A stretch of DNA of 64,000 nt, taken from the NCBI GenBank assembly GCA_022616555.1, contig JAKEEG010000056.1:1-64000 (forward strand), in the 5' to 3' direction. The notes beneath the pieces were generated by a model. The model was given only the letters and a program-made list of their open reading frames with translations. It was not told where the DNA came from and did no database searches. Within the stretch, counting starts at the first letter, position 1, and each line of letters opens with the position of its first letter. Positions 55,729 to 64,000 of this stretch are shown here, piece after piece. The DNA comes from Ignavibacteriota bacterium. Its GTDB lineage: Bacteria > Bacteroidota > Ignavibacteria > UBA10030. Position numbers and translations under genes: made by a program.

Positions 55729-57048
55729 ATGAACACTATGCTGGGAACGCTACTCGAAATATTGCTCGTGTTGTTCTTCGTTCTGCTGAACGGCTTTTTC
55801 GTCGCGGCAGAGTTTGCTATCGTCAAAGTCCGGGCAACGCAAATCGAACCCTTGGTGGGAAGGAGAAATCTCCGCGCCAAAATAGCGAAGGATATCGTCA
55901 AACATCTCGACGCTTATCTCTCGGCGACGCAACTCGGGATTACGATGGCAAGCCTCGCACTCGGGTGGATCGGCGAACCGTTTGTCGCTGAGAGGCTTCG
56001 TAGTCCATTGGAAAGTCTCGGCGTCACGAATCCGCAAATTCTGCAAGCGGTCTCGTTCGGCCTGGCGTTTTCGATCATCACGTTTTTACATATTGTCATC
56101 GGTGAGCTGGCTCCAAAATCGCTCGCAATCCAAAAAGCGCTCGGCACGACGCTCTTCATTAGTTACCCGCTCCAGTTGTTCTACATCGTCTTCAAGCCTA
56201 TTATCTGGGCGTTGAATTCACTCGCCAACACGATCTTGCGCGCCGTCGGCATTGCGGCAGTAAGCGAATCCGAGCTTGCGCACTCTCAGGAGGAATTGCG
56301 GCTCTTGCACACGCAGGATAAGGAGACTTCGGCAATCAGCAAGGCGCTCGTTTTGAACGCAATGGATTTCCGCCTCAAGCAAGCGCGGCACGCGATGGTG
56401 TCTCGCCGGGATATTACCGCGCTCTCTCTTAACGCTCCGGTAGCCGAGAACGTGCAGTTGATGCGCTCCAATAAATTCTCGCGCTACCCGGTGTTCCGCG
56501 AGACCATCGATAACGTCGTCGGCATTGTGCACACGAAGGATATTTTCAAACACGACCGGCATCTCCAGCCTAATTTCTCTATCGAGTCGGTGCTGCGCGA
56601 TGCGGCGTTTCTGCCCGAAACCGTCAGCCTTGAGAGTGCGCTTGAAACGATGCTCCAGCGCAAGACGCACATGATCATCCTCGGTGACGAGTACGGCGGC
56701 ACAGCGGGACTCATCACACTGGAAAATGTCTTGGAGGAGTTGGTCGGTACGATACAAGACGAGTTCGACCGCGAAACACCTGAAGTAACCAAGGTGAGTG
56801 AGTCGGAGTTCGTGGTCGATGCCAGCGTTACGACGAACGACGTGGAGCGGCTGCTCAACCAGGAGCTTTCTGCGCGCGATATTCTTTCTATCGGAGCATT
56901 TATTACCGAGCGATTGGGACATATCCCCAAGCGAGGCGAGAATCTGAAAGTCAACGGCGCGGAGTTTTCCGTGGAAGAGGTCGGCAACAATGTTATCGAA
57001 CGCGTGCGCGTGCGAAAGGTGGAACAACGGCAGGAAGCGGAAGAGTAG
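55729..57048 (+). CDS. Hemolysin/CorC family (CNNM + CBS + transporter-associated domain) protein
   Basis: LNGFFVAAEFAIVKVRATQIEPL; CBS repeats; ILGDEYGGTAGLITLENVLEELVGTIQDEFD. Confidence 0.95.
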   Translation: MNTMLGTLLEILLVLFFVLLNGFFVAAEFAIVKVRATQIEPLVGRRNLRAKIAKDIVKHLDAYLSATQLGITMASLALGWIGEPFVAERLRSPLESLGVTNPQILQAVSFGLAFSIITFLHIVIGELAPKSLAIQKALGTTLFISYPLQLFYIVFKPIIWALNSLANTILRAVGIAAVSESELAHSQEELRLLHTQDKETSAISKALVLNAMDFRLKQARHAMVSRRDITALSLNAPVAENVQLMRSNKFSRYPVFRETIDNVVGIVHTKDIFKHDRHLQPNFSIESVLRDAAFLPETVSLESALETMLQRKTHMIILGDEYGGTAGLITLENVLEELVGTIQDEFDRETPEVTKVSESEFVVDASVTTNDVERLLNQELSARDILSIGAFITERLGHIPKRGENLKVNGAEFSVEEVGNNVIERVRVRKVEQRQEAEE

Positions 57049-57118
57049 AAGAACAGGAGTTGGAAGCCAGAGGTCAGAAGTCAACAGAAGATCGCCGCTG
57101 ATAGTGCATCGCCCCATA

Positions 57119-57844
57119 TCACATGTGCTGCCCGTGTCCGCCCGCTTCCGGAACAACGAACGCCCGCCACAGCAGGGCGAGTCCCATCGCTATAATAGTG
57201 ATGGCTGCGATTTTATCGCCCCAGTAGCGCAGTTTGTTACCCCCTTTGTTCCAAAAGTACGAGCTCGCGAATCCGGTAATGACCAGCGCCGGAACAATCC
57301 CCGCGCCGAAGCTCGCCATCACCAGCGCGCCTTGCAGCAGGCTCGCGGTGCTTGCCGCTTTCAGGAACATCGAATACAGCAATCCGCATGGCAACAGGGG
57401 AGTAAGCAAGCCAATATAGAATTTCGATTCAAGCCCTTGTTGAGCGATAAGCGAGCCGTACACAGCCTGATAAATTCGGAACAGCATATTGCGCGCGCGA
57501 CTCTCAAGCGCAAGCGTGGCGGATGTCGCAAAGCTGGGGATAATTCTTAAAAGCGAAATTCCCAAAAGTAATAACAACGACCCGGCAACAACCGAAAACC
57601 CAAAGGCAATGTCCTGAAGCGTAGCAATTCCAGCGCCGAGACTGCCCAGAATTCCCCCGACAATCGCGTATGAAAGCACACGTCCAGCGTTGTAGGTTAT
57701 ATGTGCGGCAAATGCGTACGGCGTGGATGGTTGAGAGGCAATTCCCTGTGTCGAATACCCCATCACAATCATGCCGCACATGCCGACACAGTGCATGCTG
57801 CCGAAGAGTCCTGCAATGAATGAGAGCCAGTAGTCCAAAAGCAA
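57119..57844 (-). CDS. Sulfite exporter TauE/SafE-like membrane protein
   Basis: FIAGLFGSMHCVGMCGMIVMG; LTPLLPCGLLYSMFLKAASTASLLQGALVMASFGAGIVPAL. Confidence 0.9.
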   Translation of the reverse strand: MLLDYWLSFIAGLFGSMHCVGMCGMIVMGYSTQGIASQPSTPYAFAAHITYNAGRVLSYAIVGGILGSLGAGIATLQDIAFGFSVVAGSLLLLLGISLLRIIPSFATSATLALESRARNMLFRIYQAVYGSLIAQQGLESKFYIGLLTPLLPCGLLYSMFLKAASTASLLQGALVMASFGAGIVPALVITGFASSYFWNKGGNKLRYWGDKIAAITIIAMGLALLWRAFVVPEAGGHGQHM

Positions 57845-57845
57845 T

Positions 57846-57888
57846 AGTCAGTTATCAGTAGTCAGTTATCAGTAATCAGCTATCAGTA
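57846..57888. repeat. Short tandem repeat, 14-nt unit AGTARTCAGYTATC, about 3 copies
   Basis: AGTCAGTTATC AGTAGTCAGTTATC AGTAATCAGCTATC AGTA. Confidence 0.8.
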
Positions 57889-58030
57889 AAACGTACTTAA
57901 TCATTCCGTTGAAAGCAATCGGGTTTGTCTTGCGCTAATAGTTTTGAGTTTGTATCTTATTTGTAGCTGTTCAATCCGCAATCTTGCCGAAGGCATTCCT
58001 TCGGGAGAATTCCCAATTCTGCAATCGGCC

Positions 58031-58279
58031 ATGGCACTTCCGTTCGCCGTCATCATCGTATTAATTATCGCGCTCATCGCTGGAGCGCTTGCCCTCTCTG
58101 CATTCATCTGGTCAATCCGCACGAAACAATTTTCTGTCGAGCGATTGAACCGCGGCGCGCTTCTTATCTTTGACGACGAGGAGCCGGTCGGCACGCCGCA
58201 GGATATGATGTTTACCGAAAAACCGAACCATGGCAAAGGCCAAGTTAACAAAGACGCGAAAACACGCCGACCCGCCTAG
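58031..58279 (+). CDS. ccoS: cbb3-type cytochrome oxidase assembly protein
   Basis: Small TM protein ending ...RGALLIFDDEEPVGTP, directly upstream of ccoN. Confidence 0.85.
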   Translation: MALPFAVIIVLIIALIAGALALSAFIWSIRTKQFSVERLNRGALLIFDDEEPVGTPQDMMFTEKPNHGKGQVNKDAKTRRPA

Positions 58280-59720
58280 CGAGCCGCGCGCGATACCCAC
58301 AGTACAAGATCAAGAGCAACGCATCGTTATCGACGATGCCGCCCGCACACCGACAGTTGTTTATTTTATCTCCGGAATTTTCTGGTTGCTTGCCGGCTCG
58401 CTGTTCGGCATGGTGACGTCGCTGAAGTTTAATCTGCCGGATTGGCTTGGCGAAACGGCCGCGCTCACATTCGGACGTATCCGTCCCGCACATCTGAACA
58501 CAGTAGCGTACGGCTGGATTTCACTTACCGGAGCCGGGATGATTGCCTGGCTTACCGCGCGACTGTGTCGAGTACCACTTCAACTGGCGTGGCTGCACTA
58601 CATTGCAGCAATTCTCTGGAACCTCGGCGTGCTCGCTGGTACGGTTGCAATCCTCGCAGGCTACAGTCAGGGGTTTGAGTGGTTGGAGTTCCCACGCGCG
58701 GCGGGAGCGCCTATCGCGTTGGCGTTTGTTCTCTTCGCCATCTCCATCTTCCAGACGTTCCGCAAACGGCAGGTTGACCACCTGTACGTGAGCCTTTGGT
58801 ACATTCTCGCGTCGATGCTGTGGTTCCCATATTTGTATGTTGTAGCAAACCTCGGCATTTATCAAGGCGTTGTAGAAGCCGCTATGAATTGGTGGTACGG
58901 CCACAACGCCATTGCAACATGGTTCACGCCTATCGGTTTGGCAGGAGCGTATTACTTCATCCCGAAAGTCATTGGCCGCCCGATCTATAGCTACTATTTG
59001 GGATTACTCGGTTTCTGGGCGTTCGCTCTCTTCTATAATTGGAACGGCATTCACCATTTGGTTGGGGGGCCGTTGCCTACATGGCTCATCACAGTCTCCA
59101 TCGTTGCGAGCGTAATGATGGTGATACCGGTGATGGCGGTGGCGGTAAACCACCATCTCACGACAGTCAATCATTTTCAGATGTTGAAATACAGCCCCAC
59201 GCTGCGATTCGTCGTTTTCGGTTCGATGTGCTATACGGCAGTGAGCTTCCAAGGCTCGCTTGAATCCATCCGTTCGTTCCAGGAGGTCGCGCACTTTACG
59301 CATTATACCATCGGCCACGCGCATCTCGGCTTATACGCGTTTACTTCGATGGTGCTCTTCGGCGCCATCTATTATATCATGCCGCGCCTTGCACGCTGGG
59401 AATGGCCCTATCCCGGTTTGATAAAAGCGCACTTCTGGATGGCGGCAATCGGCGTGTTCATTTATGTAGTCGCAATGAGCATCGGGGGGTGGTACCAGGG
59501 GGAGATGATGAACAACGCAGCGATTCCCTTTATCGAAGTCGTAAGCTTCACTGAGATATACCTGTGGGCTCGGAGCATCGGCGGCGCGTTAATGGTGATT
59601 TCGCATTTCATTTTTGCATTCCAGTTTTTCATGATCATCAAGCACGCTGGGCCGCGGCGTTTCGCCCCCGCATTGTTCCGCGACCGTGCACCGATGGAAC
59701 AGGAGGAGCGCGAGCCATGA
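58230..59720 (+). CDS. ccoN: cbb3-type cytochrome c oxidase subunit I
   Basis: GRIRPAHLNTVAYGW; WYGHNAIATWF; HYTIGHAHLGLYAF. Confidence 0.96.
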   Translation: MAKAKLTKTRKHADPPSEPRAIPTVQDQEQRIVIDDAARTPTVVYFISGIFWLLAGSLFGMVTSLKFNLPDWLGETAALTFGRIRPAHLNTVAYGWISLTGAGMIAWLTARLCRVPLQLAWLHYIAAILWNLGVLAGTVAILAGYSQGFEWLEFPRAAGAPIALAFVLFAISIFQTFRKRQVDHLYVSLWYILASMLWFPYLYVVANLGIYQGVVEAAMNWWYGHNAIATWFTPIGLAGAYYFIPKVIGRPIYSYYLGLLGFWAFALFYNWNGIHHLVGGPLPTWLITVSIVASVMMVIPVMAVAVNHHLTTVNHFQMLKYSPTLRFVVFGSMCYTAVSFQGSLESIRSFQEVAHFTHYTIGHAHLGLYAFTSMVLFGAIYYIMPRLARWEWPYPGLIKAHFWMAAIGVFIYVVAMSIGGWYQGEMMNNAAIPFIEVVSFTEIYLWARSIGGALMVISHFIFAFQFFMIIKHAGPRRFAPALFRDRAPMEQEEREP

Positions 59721-60325
59721 TGTTCATCCGCTCATTTATTTTCTTTTTCGGCGTGCTGGCAACTGTCCTGCTTGGGTGGGCAGCGCTCGTCGGTGTGCCC
59801 GATTTCATGATTTCTGAAATCCAGCCGCCCGAAGGTTTACAGCGCTACACAGACGAACAGCTCTACGGACGGTCGGTATATATCCGCGAGGGCTGCATGT
59901 ACTGCCACAGCCAGCAAGTGCGGCCGGAAGGTTACGGCTCCGACCAGGATCGCTTCTGGGGGCGTCCATCAGTGCCGGCAGATTATGTGTTCGATAAGCC
60001 GCATCTATTGGGAACGATGCGCACAGGCCCCGACCTGATGAATATCGGTGTCCGGCAATCAAGCGAGGATTGGCACTTGATGCATTTATATAATCCACGC
60101 ATCGTTGTGCCCGGCTCGATTATGCCGCCGTTCCCGTGGTTGTTCGAGGAAAAGCTCAGTCCGGGACCGAAAGACAAGGTGTTAGCGTTGCCCGATTCCC
60201 TCGCGCCGCAGGGCAAGGTCATCATAGCGGGGCGTGATGCCATCGCATTGACTGAGTATTTGTTGAGTCTTAACCGCTCGTATCCCGTTGCACAGGGCAA
60301 GCCGGATACGACAGCAAAAAAGTAA
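59717..60325 (+). CDS. ccoO: cbb3-type cytochrome c oxidase subunit II
   Basis: GRSVYIREGCMYCHSQQVRPEGYGSDQDRFWGRPSVPADYVFDKPHLLGTMRTGPDL; ATGA overlap with ccoN. Confidence 0.95.
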   Translation: MMFIRSFIFFFGVLATVLLGWAALVGVPDFMISEIQPPEGLQRYTDEQLYGRSVYIREGCMYCHSQQVRPEGYGSDQDRFWGRPSVPADYVFDKPHLLGTMRTGPDLMNIGVRQSSEDWHLMHLYNPRIVVPGSIMPPFPWLFEEKLSPGPKDKVLALPDSLAPQGKVIIAGRDAIALTEYLLSLNRSYPVAQGKPDTTAKK

Positions 60326-60326
60326 A

Positions 60327-60393
60327 ATCCACTAAGCGCACGAAGTAACACGAAAACAAAAATGTCTTAGTGAGCTTCGTGTCCTTCGTGGAT
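60327..60393. repeat. Imperfect inverted repeat of the CCACGAAGGACACGAA class between ccoO and ccoP-like gene
   Basis: ATCCACTAAGCGCACGAAGTAACACGAA ... TTCGTGTCCTTCGTGGAT. Confidence 0.65.
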
Positions 60394-60406
60394 GTGGTTG
60401 ATAACA

Positions 60407-61048
60407 ATGGCTGACGAACAACAAAATTCCCAGCAGTTCCGCGATTCGGATGAATACCGTGTCGATGAAGTTCATCGCCGCATCGTCGCGCGCGAACAAC
60501 TTGAGCCTGAGGAGGGCTTCGAGAAGCCGCCGTGGTGGGTATGGACAGTGAGCGTGTTAGTGCTTTTTGCAATGGGATTTTATATGGGCAAATATGGCGG
60601 GTCGTGGTCAAACACTGCTCACGAGGTAGAACAGCCGTCGCTCGCAGCCGCGGGCGCAATCAAAAAAGTCGTGAAGGGCGACCAAGTCTATATCGGCGTG
60701 TGCCAGACATGCCACCAGGCAACGGGCGTTGGCGTGCCGGGACAATACCCGCCGCTTGTCGGTTCGGAGTGGCTGTTGCGTGACGCCGAGACGCCGATTC
60801 GCATTGTGCTCTACGGACTCGAGGGTCCCATCACCGTCAAGGGAAGCGCCTATAACAATAAAATGACGCCGTTCCACGATAAACTCTCAGATGACGAAAT
60901 CGCTGCCGTGCTCACACACGTGCGCTCGTCGTGGAGTAATGAGGCATCGCCAGTAACATCTGAGCAGGTTGAGGCGATTCGCACACAGCTTGGCGTGCGA
61001 GCGCCGTGGAGCGCGACAGAGCTTTCTGCACTGAGAACAAACCAATAG
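60407..61048 (+). CDS. CcoP-like mono-heme cytochrome c
   Basis: N-term RVDEVHRRIVAREQLEPEEGFEKPPWWVW with TM; a single CQTCH. Confidence 0.87.
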   Translation: MADEQQNSQQFRDSDEYRVDEVHRRIVAREQLEPEEGFEKPPWWVWTVSVLVLFAMGFYMGKYGGSWSNTAHEVEQPSLAAAGAIKKVVKGDQVYIGVCQTCHQATGVGVPGQYPPLVGSEWLLRDAETPIRIVLYGLEGPITVKGSAYNNKMTPFHDKLSDDEIAAVLTHVRSSWSNEASPVTSEQVEAIRTQLGVRAPWSATELSALRTNQ

Positions 61049-61051
61049 TAC

Positions 61052-61567
61052 GTGGCACCGGAATCTCGACATACATTTTCTCTTTATGCGTTCGTTGCTC
61101 TTAGTGCACTCACCGCCAGCACGATCGCCGCATGCCAGCGCCAGGAAACAGGCCCGCGCCAGCCGATTGCGTTCAGTCACGCCAAACACGCGGGCGAATA
61201 CCAAATCGCTTGCCAGTATTGCCACAGCGGAGTGCGCCGCGGACCGCACGCGTACATCCCATCACTGCAAACGTGCATGGGCTGCCATCAATTAACGGCG
61301 GCGACGAAACCGGAGATTATCAAAGTGCGGCAAGCGTGGGAGAATAAACAGCCAATCGAGTGGATGAAAGTCAACCGTGTGGCGGATTTCGTGTACTTCA
61401 ACCACTATCCGCACATCGCGAAAGGCGTTCAGTGCATTGCGTGCCACGGCGATGTCGCCACGATGGAAGAGGTCAAGCCGCCGTTCGAGCTGAACAATAT
61501 GACCTTTTGTGTCGATTGCCACCGCGAGCAAAAAGCGAGCATTGACTGTTATACATGTCATCGATAA
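61052..61567 (+). CDS. actA: Alternative complex III pentaheme cytochrome subunit
   Basis: Five CxxCH (CQYCH, CMGCH, CIACH, CVDCH, CYTCH); GTG start; actB nearby. Confidence 0.85.
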   Translation: MAPESRHTFSLYAFVALSALTASTIAACQRQETGPRQPIAFSHAKHAGEYQIACQYCHSGVRRGPHAYIPSLQTCMGCHQLTAATKPEIIKVRQAWENKQPIEWMKVNRVADFVYFNHYPHIAKGVQCIACHGDVATMEEVKPPFELNNMTFCVDCHREQKASIDCYTCHR

Positions 61568-61584
61568 AGCAGGAGGTAGAATCA

Positions 61585-61973
61585 AGGAGCAAGAATTAAG
61601 AATACTATTAAGCGAGAACCGGCAAAAAGTTTTGAGGACTTAATTGTTTGGCAAAGGGCGCATGAATTTGTTCTGGTCGTTTATAAGTTTACAGAAGGGT
61701 TTCTTAAAAGCGAGACCTATGGCTTACTTTCGCAATTACGGAGAGCAGCGGTTTCGATACCCGCCAACATCGCTGAAGGTTTCAAGAAAAGAGGTAAAGC
61801 GGACAAGGTTCGATTCATGAACATTAGCGAAGGCTCAGTAGAAGAATGTCGATATTACTTAAGTCTGTCCAAGGATTTGGGATATGCCGATGTAAGCAAA
61901 GCAATGGGTTTATTGGAAGAAGTCAGTAAATTGCTTCGCGCTTATACAGCCTCTATTCTTAATTCTTACTCCT
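61585..61973. mobile_element. IVS/four-helix-bundle gene unit bounded by 20-bp inverted repeats
   Basis: AGGAGCAAGAATTAAGAATA (61585-61604) and TATTCTTAATTCTTACTCCT (61954-61973), 19/20 complementary. Confidence 0.65.
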
Positions 61974-61975
61974 AA
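61595..61975 (+). CDS. Four helix bundle protein (23S rRNA intervening-sequence/S23-like), apparent ATT start
   Basis: IKNTIKREPAKSFEDLIVWQRAHEFVLVVYKF...GLLSQLRRAAVSIPANIAEGFKKRGKADKVRFMNISEGSVEECRYYLSLSKDLGY...; AAGGAG 5 nt upstream of ATT; no ATG/GTG/TTG between upstream stop and conserved N-terminus. Confidence 0.8.
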   Translation: MKNTIKREPAKSFEDLIVWQRAHEFVLVVYKFTEGFLKSETYGLLSQLRRAAVSIPANIAEGFKKRGKADKVRFMNISEGSVEECRYYLSLSKDLGYADVSKAMGLLEEVSKLLRAYTASILNSYS

Positions 61976-61995
61976 CTCCTTTATTCTGATTTATT

Positions 61996-62508
61996 ATGCC
62001 CGAAACTACCGAACAATACATCACCCGCATCACCGGCTACGTAGCCGGGAAGGATCATTTCAAGGAATTTCAGGCAGCACCGAAAAAGCTGCGCGCTCTG
62101 GCGAAAAAAGCCAAGGGTAAAAAAATGACCGACCGTCCTTCACCGGACAAATGGTCGATTGCGGAGATCATCACCCACCTCGCTGAAAGTGAGCTGGTCA
62201 TCTCCTTTCGATTACGGATGATGCTTGCATCGAATGGCGTGTTGATTCAGGTTGTCGATCAAAACGCCTGGCAGGCGAACGCCGGGCACTTGATGAGAGA
62301 ACCGAAAAAGGCGCTTGACTTGTTTGAAATGCTCCGTATGTATAACGTTTCGCTTCTCAAGTCGATTACAAAAGAGCAGTGGGAGATGTTCGGCATGCAC
62401 CAGGAGCGCGGAAAGGAAACTGTCGCGCGAGTAGTTGAGATGTACGCCGGTCACGATATCAATCATATGCTGCAAATCGAAGGCATTCTGAACGGAACCC
62501 GGAAATAA
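61996..62508 (+). CDS. DinB family protein
   Basis: KWSIAEIITHLAESELV; GHDINHMLQI. Confidence 0.87.
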   Translation: MPETTEQYITRITGYVAGKDHFKEFQAAPKKLRALAKKAKGKKMTDRPSPDKWSIAEIITHLAESELVISFRLRMMLASNGVLIQVVDQNAWQANAGHLMREPKKALDLFEMLRMYNVSLLKSITKEQWEMFGMHQERGKETVARVVEMYAGHDINHMLQIEGILNGTRK

Positions 62509-62514
62509 CGTACG

Positions 62515-64000
62515 ATGGAACTGAAGCGTAGAGACTTTTTGAAAATCCTCGGCGGAGCGACGGTCGCTACCGCGTTGCCCGGCTGTGTGGAAAACAAGCC
62601 GCAGTCGTTGATTCCGTACGTCATCCCGCACGAGGAAATTATTCCCGGCAAGGCTTTGTGGTACGCAAGCGTGTGCCGCGAGTGTCCCGCAGGCTGTGGC
62701 ATCCATGTGCGCGTGCGCGAAGGCCGCGCTGTGAAAGTCGAGGGCAATCCACTACACCCCGTCAACCAGGGCACGCTCTGCGCGCGCGGGCAGGCGTCGT
62801 TGCACGGGTTGTATAATCCAGACCGGATTCAGCATCCACTCCGCAAACGCGCCGACGGAACGTGGGAGCAACTTTCGTGGCAGGACGCAGAAGAGTTTTT
62901 GATGACGGAGCTGAATAAAATTATCGCCGCCGGTAAAGGCTCAAACATCGCGTTCATGTCGCAGCATACGACTGGCTCGCTCAATGCGCTCATTGATGAT
63001 TTTCTTGGAGTCTTTGGTTCGCGACGTCGCCTGCGGTACGAACCTATCGCGTACGAAGCTCACAAGAAGGCGAACGAAATTGCATTCGATATCGCCGAGA
63101 TTCCTTCGCACGACTTCGCTTCTGCAAAAATGGTATTGTCGTTTGGCGCGGATTATTTGGAAACGTGGCACTCCCCCACGCAGAATACGCGCGGCTATAC
63201 GGCTATGCGGGGATTCGATGGAGAGAAGGTTAACCGCTCAGTATACGTTGGACCACGTCTCTCTATGACAGCCGCGAACGCCGACGAATGGATCGCTCCC
63301 AGACCCGGCACCGAAGGCGCTCTCGCGCTAGGACTGGTGAACGTTGTGCTCACCTCAGGCATGGCGGATGGTATTCGCCTTGCCGACGCGAATGAAATTC
63401 TCGCCGTCACGCGCGGATTTGCACCAAGCCGAGTTGCCGAAATCACGGGCGTGAGTGTGGAAAAAATCCGAGAGCTTGCCGAAGAATTTGTCTCCGCCAA
63501 ACCGAGCCTCGCGATCGGCGGCAGTCCCGCCATCGGCGACGAGCATGAATTCGCCACGCTGACTGCGGTCAATCTGCTCAACTACGTATGCGGAAACATC
63601 GGCAAGACCGTGCGATTCGATAAGCCGTCAACACTCAGTAACCTGAATAGGTACGCAGACTTGACTGCATTCCTTGGTTCGATGTCAAACGGTGAAATCT
63701 CTGCTCTGTTCTTCACGGATACTAATCCCGTTTTCACCGCTCCTGCAGGCGCCAACGTTGCTGAGGCAATGCAAAAGACACCGCTAACAGTCGCGCTCTC
63801 CAGCTACATGGATGAAACGACCGCGCTCGCAACACTAGTGCTTCCGATCCATACGCCGCTCGAGAGCTGGGGCGATTACGAGCCGAACATGGGCACATAC
63901 GGACTTATGCAGCCTGTCATGCAGCCAGTATTCAAAACGACGAAAATGCTCGGCGATGTATTGATAACGTGGAGAGGCAAACTAAGCAAACGGACATCTG
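62515..64000 (+). CDS. actB: Alternative complex III molybdopterin-oxidoreductase-like subunit, truncated by window end
   Basis: MELKRRDFLKILGGATVATALPGC TAT-like signal; VCRECPAGCGIHVRVREGRAVKVEGNPLHPVNQGTLCARGQASLHGLYNPDRI; open at 64000. Confidence 0.88.
   Translation, partial: MELKRRDFLKILGGATVATALPGCVENKPQSLIPYVIPHEEIIPGKALWYASVCRECPAGCGIHVRVREGRAVKVEGNPLHPVNQGTLCARGQASLHGLYNPDRIQHPLRKRADGTWEQLSWQDAEEFLMTELNKIIAAGKGSNIAFMSQHTTGSLNALIDDFLGVFGSRRRLRYEPIAYEAHKKANEIAFDIAEIPSHDFASAKMVLSFGADYLETWHSPTQNTRGYTAMRGFDGEKVNRSVYVGPRLSMTAANADEWIAPRPGTEGALALGLVNVVLTSGMADGIRLADANEILAVTRGFAPSRVAEITGVSVEKIRELAEEFVSAKPSLAIGGSPAIGDEHEFATLTAVNLLNYVCGNIGKTVRFDKPSTLSNLNRYADLTAFLGSMSNGEISALFFTDTNPVFTAPAGANVAEAMQKTPLTVALSSYMDETTALATLVLPIHTPLESWGDYEPNMGTYGLMQPVMQPVFKTTKMLGDVLITWRGKLSKRTS

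Noticed and set aside
57846-57888. Possible CRISPR-like repeats
   Set aside because: Units are directly adjacent with no spacers and only about 14 nt long; no cas genes in the window.
1-64000. rRNA, tRNA, IS transposase, prophage or defence-system genes
   Set aside because: None recognised apart from the MntA/HepT pair; the SF1-like ATPase lacks recognisable defence neighbours, so no defence claim is made.

Overview
About 64 kb of a chromosome that looks like the Bacteroidota/Ignavibacteria (FCB) group. Reasons: a T9SS-type C-terminal sorting domain, a GldA/F/G-like ABC cluster, and an alternative complex III (Act) operon. The window is gene-dense and mostly housekeeping or metabolic. It includes a fused E1 2-oxoacid dehydrogenase, three tandem parvulin PPIases followed by MoxR, an S8 protease and a VWA-type membrane protein, then mfd, a MarR/pirin/Trx/VOC/YceI/ECF block, and a cbb3 oxidase next to the start of the Act operon. 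I see no rRNA, tRNA or CRISPR array. An accessory stretch (about 3.6-12.5 kb) carries HGT-type genes, a well-formed 60-bp integron attC-like site (8927-8986), duplicated promoter/leader modules and a MntA/HepT pair whose toxin has a nonsense codon. The most interesting signals are: (1) short GC-rich palindromes nested cleanly inside other hairpin repeats, one with an apparent paralogous empty site; (2) a run of consecutive hairpins behind a consensus promoter (50932-51244), a structured ncRNA candidate; (3) a 956-aa SF1/Upf1-like ATPase that has lost the motif VI arginines; (4) an IVS-type four-helix-bundle gene flanked by 20-bp inverted repeats, with an apparent ATT start, inserted between actA and actB; (5) an S24 repressor divergent from a radical SAM gene whose promoter has a perfect palindrome between its -35 and -10 boxes. 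All calls come from reading the sequence. No database or folding program was run.
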